Source of the DNA: Candidatus Enterousia avistercoris
GTDB lineage: Bacteria; Pseudomonadota; Alphaproteobacteria; Rs-D84
Direction: 5' to 3'
Length of the DNA: 14,846 bases
NCBI GenBank assembly: GCA_017694255.1
Contig: JADINC010000066.1
Span: forward strand, 1 to 14,846
Positions 6,272 through 13,530 of the stretch are shown piece by piece. Position 1 is the stretch's first letter, and each line of letters begins with the position of its first letter. The position numbers and the translations under genes were made by a program. Below the pieces are notes generated by a model. The model was not told the origin of the DNA, did no database searches, and saw only the letters and a list, made by a program, of their open reading frames with translations.

Positions 6272-6751
6272 GTGCAAAAAGACAAACGTAATTTTATTAT
6301 ATTTTCCAAGCACCAGCGCCTGAAACGCCTGTGGCAGTTTTTCTTTACTGGTTGGGGGTTGGTTATGGTTGCGGCGCTGATTGCCGGTTCGCTGTTCACG
6401 CGTCAATTATTATGGACGCCAATATCTGCGATAAACATGACAGATATTGTCAGTAATCAATTCAAAATGTCTAATGCATATTTTGCCGGAACCGATACAA
6501 ATGGCGAACCATTTAAAATGCATGCGCGCAGTGGTCGCCAAGAATACGATAATCCCGACATTATCTTGCTGGACGCTGTATCCGGCACAATAAACCGCGT
6601 ATCTGGTAATGAAAAAATAACCGACGACATTGTTGCAAATGCGGGCCGATATAATCGGCGCACACGCACAATAACATTAATTGGCGATGTACGCGTTGAT
6701 TCCAGCAATGGCGACAAAGTACGAACCGAAGAATTGGTGATAAAATTATGA
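6272..6751 (+). CDS. lptC: Lipopolysaccharide export protein LptC
   Basis: LptC is the single-span inner-membrane and periplasmic part of the Lpt bridge that takes LPS from LptBFG towards LptA. With the GTG at 6272 the product has 159 residues. It starts with a short basic cytosolic end, one membrane segment (FFFTGWGLVMVAALIAGSLF, about residues 25-44) and a periplasmic beta-jellyroll-type domain. That domain ends in the family-like pattern ARYNRRTRTITLIGDVRV..S.GDKVRTE. The frame stays open to an ATG at 6152, but that start lies inside the divergent gene, and an in-frame GTG at 6266 is also possible. No Shine-Dalgarno precedes these GTGs. The stop overlaps the lptB start (ATGA), as expected for partners. 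The family is divergent, so the call leans on the lptB context. Confidence 0.8.
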   Translation: MQKDKRNFIIFSKHQRLKRLWQFFFTGWGLVMVAALIAGSLFTRQLLWTPISAINMTDIVSNQFKMSNAYFAGTDTNGEPFKMHARSGRQEYDNPDIILLDAVSGTINRVSGNEKITDDIVANAGRYNRRTRTITLIGDVRVDSSNGDKVRTEELVIKL

Positions 6752-7476
6752 AACAATCAGTACTCAGAATTCAGCACTTGTCCAAATCATATGGCAAACG
6801 TATGGTCATCAAAGACATTTCGATGGAGGCGCACCAAGGCGAATCGGTCGGTCTGTTGGGACCAAATGGCGCCGGGAAAACAACGGCATTCTATTGCATC
6901 ACGGGCCAGCTTAGTGCGACTGGGGGACAAATATTCTTAAATTCCCAGGACATAACCCATCTGCCGTTTTACCAGCGGGCACGCCTGCATATCGGGTACC
7001 TGCCCCAGGAAAACAGTGTTTTCCGTGGATTAACCGTTGAACAAAATATCATGGCAATACTGGAAGTTGTCGAACCCAGCAAAAAAAAGCGCAAAAAAAA
7101 GCTGGATGCATTACTGGATGAATTTTCAATATCATCCCTGCGACGCAGTCCTGCGACCGCGTTGTCGGGTGGCGAACGTCGACGCGTTGAAATTGCGCGC
7201 GCACTGGCCAACGATCCAAAATTTATATTACTGGACGAACCATTTGCCGGCATAGACCCAATCGCCGTTAACGAAATCCGCAGTTTGGTATCACAACTAA
7301 AAAATCGCGGTCTGGGGGTTATTATCACAGACCATAATGTACGCGAAACATTAGGCATCACAGATCGCAGCTATGTATTACACGATGGGAAAATCTTAAA
7401 ACATGGAACCACCGCCGAAATCGTCCAAGATGAAATGGTAAAGAAAGTATATCTGGGCGAAGATTTTGTTATGTAA
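6748..7476 (+). CDS. lptB: Lipopolysaccharide export ABC transporter ATPase LptB
   Basis: LptB is the cytosolic ATPase that powers LptF/LptG extraction of LPS from the inner membrane. The 242 residues carry a complete ABC set: Walker A GPNGAGKTT (38-46), Q-loop with the LptB-like YLPQENSVFRGLTVEQNI (84-101), signature LSGGERRRVEIARA (139-152), Walker B FILLDEP (159-165), D-loop AGIDP (167-171) and H-loop His196 (IITDHNV). The ATG overlaps the lptC stop. A Lys/Arg run (112-118, KKKRKKK) in the helical region is encoded by two eight-A tracts, each containing an in-frame A-AAA-AAG heptamer. lptA, often found between lptC and lptB, is absent here. Neither rpoN nor a ribosome hibernation factor gene follows; a terminator does. 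Confidence 0.96.
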   Translation: MKQSVLRIQHLSKSYGKRMVIKDISMEAHQGESVGLLGPNGAGKTTAFYCITGQLSATGGQIFLNSQDITHLPFYQRARLHIGYLPQENSVFRGLTVEQNIMAILEVVEPSKKKRKKKLDALLDEFSISSLRRSPATALSGGERRRVEIARALANDPKFILLDEPFAGIDPIAVNEIRSLVSQLKNRGLGVIITDHNVRETLGITDRSYVLHDGKILKHGTTAEIVQDEMVKKVYLGEDFVM

Positions 7477-7496
7477 TATGCGCAATATTTTCAACT

Positions 7497-7526
7497 AAAA
7501 AAAACACCCCAAAGGGGCGTTTTTTA
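7497..7526. terminator. Bidirectional terminator between lptB and rne
   Basis: The hairpin at 7505-7519 has four G:C pairs (CCCC / GGGG) around an AAA loop, plus outer pairs that are better on the minus strand, where a G:U wobble forms. It is flanked by A 7497-7504 and T 7520-7525, so both convergent transcripts meet a U-tract. It lies 20-30 bases after lptB and directly after the RNase E/G stop. Confidence 0.85.
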
Positions 7527-7529
7527 ACA

Positions 7530-9326
7530 TTATCCAACCAGCTTTTGCCATATTGTTTTCTTTTTCGGCGGAATTCTTTTGCGTTTCCGCCGTGGCGCAT
7601 TCATTGTTGTTTTACGCGCATCTATATGCTGGGCATTTTTGCGTTTTGCATCTGTCGATGGCGCATATGCCCCCAAAACATCATCTGTTTTATTTTGTTC
7701 TGGTGCGACACGCTGGATTGAATATTGGTCTATATTCATCAAACTGTCATCACCAATGATAACGATTTCTGTTTCAAATTCAGCCTCCATCGCGGCCAGT
7801 TCTGCACGTTTATTATTCAACAAATAAATCGCGATATCTGTTGGCACAGTCATGATAATTTTCTGGGCGCTTTTCGCCAACAGTTTTTCTTGCAAATGCC
7901 GGAACAGAATAATTGACGCCGTCTGGATAGACGGGACCACCCCCGCCCCCATACAATGCGGACACTGGACATAGGACGATTCCATAAAACTGCTGCGCAG
8001 ACGTTGACGCGACAACATCAACACACCAAAGTTGTTGATTTTCGCCACCTGGGTCCGGGCACGATCGCGCTTCATGACTTCACGCATTTTCATTTCCAGT
8101 TTGCGATTATTCTTTTCTTCTTCCATATCAATAAAGTCAATCGCAATAATCCCCGCCAAATCACGCAACCGCAATTGCAACGCGATTTCTTCGGCGGCCT
8201 CTAAATTAGTATTCAGTGCCGTTTGTTCAATATCTTTTTCCTTGATTGCGCGCGATGAATTAACATCGATTGTAACCATGGCTTCGGTCTGATTGATAAC
8301 CAACGATCCACCAGACGGCAATTGAACATATGGCCCGTGCATACCTTCCAGTTGTTTTTCAACCCCAGCCTTGACCATCAGTGGCACCGCAGGGTCGCGA
8401 TATTGCACCAGCTGTTTACGCGGCGCCCGACCGTACATTTGCTGGAAATACTGTTTTGCCGCATCATATGCCTCTTCGCCCTGGATAATCAGAACATCAT
8501 CCTTGTCCGCCAAGAAGTCCCGCACAACACGGCGCAATAATGAATCTTCGGTATGAATTGTAACTGGCGCGACCGATTCTAACGTTGTTTTACGAATTTC
8601 ATTCCACAAATTAACCAAATAATCATAATCTTTGGCAATATCAACCGCCGTGGCCCCAAATGCCGCCGTTCGCAGAACGACCGTCATACCTTTGGGAATT
8701 TTCAAATCGTGTAATATTTCACGCAAACGCGCACGTTCAGCCTTGTCAGATATTTTCTTGGAAATACCATAACTGTTTCGTTTGCGCGAATTCGGCATTA
8801 AAACGGCAAATCGACCAGCCAATGACAAATACGTCGTCATTGACGCACCCTTTTGTCCACGTTCTTCTTTGACCCCCTGGACCAGCAATATTTGCTTTGG
8901 CTTTATAACATCCTGGATTTTAAATTCCCGTGCACGCTTGGCAAATTCTTTGTTATCTTCACCTGCGCTGTGATCATCGTATTCTGCGACTTCGTCATTT
9001 TCATCATCTGGATCATCGTCATCGTCAATGATATTAGCGTGTGCCAATTCCAGCAATTTCTTTTTCTGTTCTGGGGTCACCTGGTAATAATCCGGATGAA
9101 TTTCCGAAAACGGCAAGAACCCGTTTTTCCCGGATCCATAATCAATAAATGCCGCCTGCAAGGAAGGTTCGACGCGAATAACCTTGGCCAGATAAATATT
9201 TCCTTTTATCTGGGGTTTCGTTGTTGTTTCAACGTCAAAATCAGAAACCCGATTGGTTGCGGTATCCACCACCACCACGCGTGTTTCTTCTGGGTGGACT
9301 GCGTCCACATAAATCTTCTTTGACAT
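7530..9326 (-). CDS. rne: Ribonuclease E/G family endoribonuclease
   Basis: This enzyme cuts single-stranded A/U-rich RNA in mRNA decay and rRNA/tRNA maturation. It has 598 residues. An S1-type RNA-binding region (about 35-170) begins GNIYLAKVIRVEPSLQAAFIDYG (42-64). It is interrupted by an acidic insertion (about 100-126) dominated by Asp/Glu. The DNase I-like catalytic core holds IDVN (Asp354) and IDFIDM (396-401), the acidic metal-binding residues. CPHC (455-458) is the Zn-link that joins dimers. The tail ends in a basic patch (579-590, RRKRKRIPPKKK) and lacks the long disordered degradosome scaffold of E. coli RNase E. Length therefore sits between RNase G (about 490) and full RNase E, and 'rng' is an alternative symbol. 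AAGGAT precedes the ATG. A GC-rich leader lies upstream. Confidence 0.94.
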   Translation of the reverse strand: MSKKIYVDAVHPEETRVVVVDTATNRVSDFDVETTTKPQIKGNIYLAKVIRVEPSLQAAFIDYGSGKNGFLPFSEIHPDYYQVTPEQKKKLLELAHANIIDDDDDPDDENDEVAEYDDHSAGEDNKEFAKRAREFKIQDVIKPKQILLVQGVKEERGQKGASMTTYLSLAGRFAVLMPNSRKRNSYGISKKISDKAERARLREILHDLKIPKGMTVVLRTAAFGATAVDIAKDYDYLVNLWNEIRKTTLESVAPVTIHTEDSLLRRVVRDFLADKDDVLIIQGEEAYDAAKQYFQQMYGRAPRKQLVQYRDPAVPLMVKAGVEKQLEGMHGPYVQLPSGGSLVINQTEAMVTIDVNSSRAIKEKDIEQTALNTNLEAAEEIALQLRLRDLAGIIAIDFIDMEEEKNNRKLEMKMREVMKRDRARTQVAKINNFGVLMLSRQRLRSSFMESSYVQCPHCMGAGVVPSIQTASIILFRHLQEKLLAKSAQKIIMTVPTDIAIYLLNNKRAELAAMEAEFETEIVIIGDDSLMNIDQYSIQRVAPEQNKTDDVLGAYAPSTDAKRKNAQHIDARKTTMNAPRRKRKRIPPKKKTIWQKLVG

Positions 9327-9533
9327 CTAGTAATCCTTTTGTTTTATACGCATATAAAATGGCCCCGGCCCGTCCCCGTGGGGCGTCTGTGCCCATGCCA
9401 AGGGAATACACAACGATAACCAACAGTGCAATTCGAACCCAAAAAAACAGTGATAATAAAAACACCTATATTAACCCCATTGTTATATGCACCTACCCAG
9501 CATATCATGCCAACATATAAAATGGCAAGGCAT
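9327..9533 (-). promoter_or_regulatory. Leader and promoter region of the RNase E/G gene
   Basis: These 207 non-coding bases lie between the membrane protein stop and the RNase E/G start. Positions 9361-9400 are strikingly GC-rich against AT-rich flanks and can fold (for example GCCCC 9362-9366 with GGGGC 9380-9384). Structured 5' leaders are known to mediate RNase E autoregulation in enterobacteria; applying that here is inference. An imperfect -35/-10 (TTGGCA near 9510, then CATATA) can be drawn, but I would not rely on it. No strong terminator follows the upstream gene. Confidence 0.35.
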
Positions 9534-10556
9534 TTATTTTTTTCTGTGGCGAATATTTTTTATTTTATCTGGGATTTGTGGAATTTTTTCTTTTGCCTCG
9601 TTTAACCAGCGTTTCATCCGCACCCGCAGCCAGTTTTCATACACAAAGAACAATCCCCCCACCCCAATTAATGGCAATACATAGTAAATTATTCTGTACG
9701 CCAACAATGCGCCAAAAATATCCGCCTTGTCCACGGTATCAGGCAACGCCAGCAAGAAAATACTTTCAAAAACCCCTATTCCCCCTGGGACCTGGCTAAA
9801 AACCCCGGTTGCCTGGGCAATAACGAACAATCCGATATACGTTCCAAATGGGATTTGTACAAACGGCAACAAACAGAAATACAACACCAATCCCGCCAAG
9901 AAACTATCCGCCGCCCCCAGCAACATTTGCAGCATCGCGGTCCCTGTTGTCGGAACACTAAATTTTATTTTTCCAATTTTTATGCTTTTGCGCTGGAAAA
10001 ATACAGTGGTTGCAAAATACGCCAAAACAGCCGCACTGCATATTATAAACAGCGTATTTACACCAATACTGGCCCCAACCGACCGATCCAGTAATTCTGA
10101 CGGGACCAGACAATAACCCAAAATTAATATAGCCGAACAACCCAGAAAAAACGTAAAACCAGAAAAAGTTATCATTTTTACAATATCGCCACCACTGATA
10201 CGCCACCGCGTATACAGCCGATACCGAATTGCCCCACCACTGACGACCGCGTTTCCCGCATTATTGCTGATTGCAAAGCCCAGCATCCCCGCCAGCATCC
10301 ATTTCCACCACGACACCCGCGCGCCGACATAGCGCAACGCCAAATAGTCATACAGCGACAACGCCAAATACCCGGCAAAACATGCCACACATGCCACCAC
10401 TAAATTTTCAAACGGTATCGCTAAAATTGCATGAACAATATCCATAAAACTATATTCACGCAACTGCCACCACAGCATTCCAGCCGCCAGAACAAAAAAG
10501 AAAATGCCTGAATAACTAACTAATTTTTTGAACAGGCGTTTCGCCTTGACTGACAT
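9534..10556 (-). CDS. MprF/UPF0104-like multi-span membrane protein (lysylphosphatidylglycerol synthase TM-type)
   Basis: This 340-residue inner-membrane protein has about eight hydrophobic segments (for example 16-31, 51-68, 84-97, 128-150, 165-186, 211-231, 240-256, 283-305). It ends in a basic tail (310-340). Motifs of the MprF N-terminal flippase-like family are visible: NNAGNAVVSGGAIRYRLYTR (98-117) and QVPGGIGVFESIFLLAL (255-271). The C-terminal lysyl-transferase domain of MprF is absent, so it is the stand-alone type. Such proteins are thought to move lipids, but the substrate cannot be read here. AAGGAT lies four bases before the ATG. It is divergent from rph and upstream of the RNase E/G gene on the same strand, with no clear terminator between them. 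Confidence 0.88.
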   Translation of the reverse strand: MSVKAKRLFKKLVSYSGIFFFVLAAGMLWWQLREYSFMDIVHAILAIPFENLVVACVACFAGYLALSLYDYLALRYVGARVSWWKWMLAGMLGFAISNNAGNAVVSGGAIRYRLYTRWRISGGDIVKMITFSGFTFFLGCSAILILGYCLVPSELLDRSVGASIGVNTLFIICSAAVLAYFATTVFFQRKSIKIGKIKFSVPTTGTAMLQMLLGAADSFLAGLVLYFCLLPFVQIPFGTYIGLFVIAQATGVFSQVPGGIGVFESIFLLALPDTVDKADIFGALLAYRIIYYVLPLIGVGGLFFVYENWLRVRMKRWLNEAKEKIPQIPDKIKNIRHRKK

Positions 10557-10620
10557 AAAAATCCTTTTTCAATGGCCCCAGGATAGCAATATATACAGAA
10601 AAAATCAAACGTAAAAAAAA

Positions 10621-10648
10621 TTGCAATCTGTCTGGCCTGGTATATAGT
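10621..10648 (+). promoter_or_regulatory. Promoter of rph
   Basis: TTGCAA (10621-10626), a 16-base spacer and TATAGT (10643-10648, five of six consensus matches). The predicted start is about 30 bases before the rph ATG, whose Shine-Dalgarno GAAGGA lies at 10675-10680. Confidence 0.55.
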
Positions 10649-10686
10649 ACTATAACAAAAACGAACAAATGCATGAAGGATAAAAA

Positions 10687-11403
10687 ATGATGCGACCATC
10701 AATGCGACGTGTTGACCAAATACGTCCTGTATCAATGGAAACGAACGTAAACAAATGGGCCGAAGGTTCATGTTTAATCAAAATGGGCGGCACCCATGTT
10801 TTGTGCACGGCGTCCGTTGATTTAAACCAGCCCGTCTGGAAACGCATGCAGAACAAGCCTGGCGGTTGGGTTACCGCCGAATATTCCATGCTGCCCCGTG
10901 CAAATGCAACACGCAAATCACGCGAAACACTGATGCGCGATCATCGCAGCGCAGAAATATCCCGACTAATTGGGCGCGCATTTCGCAGTGTTGTTGACAT
11001 GGAAAAACTGGGGCGCCATACAATAACAATTGACTGTGATGTGATTCAGGCCGACGGCGGAACACGTTGCGCATCTATTACTGGTGGTTATGTTGCACTG
11101 GTATTGGCAGTTCGCCATTTAATAGACGCCGGACGCATTAACGAAAACCCTATACGGGATTATGTTGCCGCAATTTCTGCGGGTTTATGGAACAATGAAT
11201 TAATCCTGGATTTAGACTTTGACGAAGATTGTGCCGCCGAAACCGATGCAAATTTTGTTGTTGCGGGCGACGGCCGCTTTATAGAAATCCAGGCAACTGG
11301 TGAACAACATCCATTTAACAACGACCAAATTGCCCGCTTGATGGAACTGGGGGCCAACGGTTGTCAAAAATTAATAGATTTACAGAAACAAATTCTGGAA
11401 TAA
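10687..11403 (+). CDS. rph: Ribonuclease PH
   Basis: RNase PH is a phosphorolytic 3'-5' exoribonuclease that trims tRNA 3' ends using inorganic phosphate and works as a ring of dimers. The 238 residues match the family length. Landmarks are MRPSMRRVDQIRPV at the start, GGWVTAEYSMLPRAN (59-73), the phosphate-binding QADGGTR (121-127, Arg127) with SITGG (130-134), and the metal-binding acidic block DLDFDEDCAAETDAN (175-189; Asp181 and Asp187 fit the catalytic pair). EIQATGEQ (200-207) follows. Two ATGs are adjacent (10687 and 10690). The second gives the commonest family N-terminus, and GAAGGA serves either. The gene has its own promoter and terminator, so it is probably monocistronic. Confidence 0.97.
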   Translation: MMRPSMRRVDQIRPVSMETNVNKWAEGSCLIKMGGTHVLCTASVDLNQPVWKRMQNKPGGWVTAEYSMLPRANATRKSRETLMRDHRSAEISRLIGRAFRSVVDMEKLGRHTITIDCDVIQADGGTRCASITGGYVALVLAVRHLIDAGRINENPIRDYVAAISAGLWNNELILDLDFDEDCAAETDANFVVAGDGRFIEIQATGEQHPFNNDQIARLMELGANGCQKLIDLQKQILE

Positions 11404-11408
11404 CCACA

Positions 11409-11432
11409 TCCCGCAAATTGCGGGACTTTTTT
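11409..11432 (+). terminator. Rho-independent terminator of rph
   Basis: A seven-base stem, TCCCGCA / TGCGGGA, around a short AAT loop (11409-11425) is followed by C and seven T. It begins six bases after the rph stop. Confidence 0.9.
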
Positions 11433-11437
11433 TATTA

Positions 11438-11466
11438 TTGATAAATTATGACATTTTGACTAAATT
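11438..11466 (+). promoter_or_regulatory. Candidate promoter of recG
   Basis: TTGATA (11438-11443), a 17-base spacer and TAAATT (11461-11466). The predicted transcription start is within a few bases of the recG ATG at 11476, which has no Shine-Dalgarno. The region is AT-rich, so chance matches are likely. Confidence 0.4.
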
Positions 11467-11475
11467 TCATAATAC

Positions 11476-13530
11476 ATGAAGCACGATTTATTTGAATTCT
11501 TGAATACAGACCTGCAATTTATCAAGGGCGTTGGGCCGGTTCTAGCCGCACGTTTTGACGACGTATTGGGTGGTCGTCGTGTGCTGGATTTTTTATTGCA
11601 CACCCCATCGTACGTTCGTGCCCGTGAAATAACCGATAATATTTCCAACGCCATACCTGGGGATGTAATAACAATCCCGCTACAAATAAAATCCCATCGC
11701 CCTGGGGGAACATTTCGTGGTCATCGTCGCCCGACCCAGGTAATATGCAATGACAAAATGGGCAACAGCGTCATTATTCAATTTTTTAACACAAATTTTC
11801 TGGATTATTGGTTAAAAAAACTGCCCATCGGCCAATGGCGTATAATCAGTGGAAAACTGGAACGCAGCAACCGCCCAACGATAAACCACCCCGAATTCAT
11901 CGAAGAGATGCAAAACGCGGACAAAATTCCACACATCCAGGCCATATATCCTGCGGGCGAAGGGCTGACACAAAAAACATTTGCAAATGTTCGCGACCAA
12001 ATTTTCAATTTGTTATCTGAAAAAATCGCATCTGAAACAGATTCTGATATTTGTGAATTTTTTGATGCGCTGCGCCATGTGCATTTTCCAGAATCCACCG
12101 CTGATTTACACCCAAATTCTACATATATGATGAAGTTAGCATATTGGGAATTACTGGCCCATCAATCAGCAATTGTAATCAGTCGCCGAACACGTAAAAA
12201 CATAAAAAATCGTCGCACCCTACGTCCACAGAAATACAATCTGATGGAAAAATTTTATGCAGCATTACCGTTTTCAATGACCGGGGCACAAACACGTACA
12301 ATTAATGAAATTTTTTCGGACCTGTCGCGTGATATACCTATGATGCGCCTGGTCCAGGGCGATGTTGGTTCTGGGAAAACCATTGTTGCACTGGCGGCGG
12401 CGATAAAGATGGCCGAAACCGGGGCACAAACAGCACTGTTGGCACCAACAGACACCCTGGCGCAACAGCATTATGCAAAAATAAAGCCACTGTGTGATAA
12501 AATCGGTATCGTATGCGACATATTAACCGGCCGGGACAAAGGTGCGCCCAGGCGCGAAAAATTAATCTCGCTGCGTTCTGGACGCACAAAAATAATCGTG
12601 GGCACACACGCCTTGTTTTCTGATGACGTAGAATATAAAGACTTGGGCCTGGTTATAATTGATGAACAGCACCGCTTTGGCGTTTCGCAACGCGAAGCAC
12701 TGCGTTCCAAAGGCGCCAATCCAGACATGCTGGCCCTGTCTGCGACCCCGATTCCACGAACATTATCAATGACAATATACGGCGACATGGACGTATCAAT
12801 AATAAACGAAAAGCCCGCTGGTCGCCTGCCTATAAAAACGACTAAACTGCCAATAAATCGTGTTAATGAACTTATCGCCCGGCTACAGATACAAATTAAT
12901 TCTGGGGCCCAAGTATTCTGGGTTTGTCCGTTGGTCGCCGAATCCGAAGCCTCTGATTTAACCGCGGCCAATGCGCGGTACGAAGAATTGCGCCGCATAT
13001 TCCCCCACACGGGCCTAGTTCACGGCCAAATGGATAAAAAACAGCGCGATTCCACAATGGCAGAATTTGCCAAACCTGATTCAAAAATGCGTATTCTGGT
13101 TGCCACCACTGTCATAGAGGTTGGCATAGACGTCCCACGCGCAACAATTATTGTTATTGAAAACGCCGAACGATTTGGCCTGGCGGCACTGCACCAATTA
13201 CGCGGTCGCGTTGGCCGTGGCAATATGCAATCGTATTGCATATTATTGTACGGCCCAAACATTGGCGAAGACGGCCTAAAACGTCTGGACGTATTAACCG
13301 AAACAGACGACGGTTTCGCCATCGCAGAACAAGATTTAATAATGCGTGGCACCGGGGAATTATTAGGCACCCGCCAAAGTGGCTGGATAAACTATCATTT
13401 TGTTGACTATGCGCTGCATCGGGATTTATTCAAATTGGCATCTGCGGCGGCCCGTGATATGGTTGCCCCGACACAAACAATTAACGATTTGATGTTTATA
13501 TTTAATCGTGGGATTGGAATCAGTGCATAA
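11476..13530 (+). CDS. recG: ATP-dependent DNA helicase RecG
   Basis: RecG remodels stalled replication forks and branch-migrates Holliday-type junctions. The 684 residues are normal for the family. The N-terminal part holds a helix-hairpin-like IKGVGPVLAARF (16-27) and the OB-fold wedge region (about 60-150). The helicase core shows FSMTGAQTRTINEI (266-279), Walker A GDVGSGKT (295-302), APTDTLAQQH (323-332), GTHALF (376-381), the DEQH box IIDEQHRFG (394-402), SATPIPRTL (422-430), HGQM (516-519), ATTVIEVGIDVP (543-554) and motif VI QLRGRVGRG (574-582). The C-terminal RecG signature region includes AEQDLIMRGTGELLGTRQSG (617-636). The ATG is not preceded by a Shine-Dalgarno. The 3' end overlaps the bepA-like gene by eight bases, which implies co-transcription. 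Confidence 0.97.
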   Translation: MKHDLFEFLNTDLQFIKGVGPVLAARFDDVLGGRRVLDFLLHTPSYVRAREITDNISNAIPGDVITIPLQIKSHRPGGTFRGHRRPTQVICNDKMGNSVIIQFFNTNFLDYWLKKLPIGQWRIISGKLERSNRPTINHPEFIEEMQNADKIPHIQAIYPAGEGLTQKTFANVRDQIFNLLSEKIASETDSDICEFFDALRHVHFPESTADLHPNSTYMMKLAYWELLAHQSAIVISRRTRKNIKNRRTLRPQKYNLMEKFYAALPFSMTGAQTRTINEIFSDLSRDIPMMRLVQGDVGSGKTIVALAAAIKMAETGAQTALLAPTDTLAQQHYAKIKPLCDKIGIVCDILTGRDKGAPRREKLISLRSGRTKIIVGTHALFSDDVEYKDLGLVIIDEQHRFGVSQREALRSKGANPDMLALSATPIPRTLSMTIYGDMDVSIINEKPAGRLPIKTTKLPINRVNELIARLQIQINSGAQVFWVCPLVAESEASDLTAANARYEELRRIFPHTGLVHGQMDKKQRDSTMAEFAKPDSKMRILVATTVIEVGIDVPRATIIVIENAERFGLAALHQLRGRVGRGNMQSYCILLYGPNIGEDGLKRLDVLTETDDGFAIAEQDLIMRGTGELLGTRQSGWINYHFVDYALHRDLFKLASAAARDMVAPTQTINDLMFIFNRGIGISA

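Noticed and set aside
9425..9445. TTCGAAT with GGG beside it, resembling a tRNA T-loop
   Set aside because: The flanking bases do not form a T-stem, and no acceptor, D or anticodon arms could be built on either strand.
9241..9465. Minus-strand 74-codon frame overlapping the RNase E/G start
   Set aside because: It overlaps the rne coding start in another frame and lies over the GC-rich leader; no convincing start signal or family.
9776..10206. Several open frames on both strands inside the membrane protein gene
   Set aside because: They are alternative frames of the MprF-like gene, with no start signals and no plausible products.
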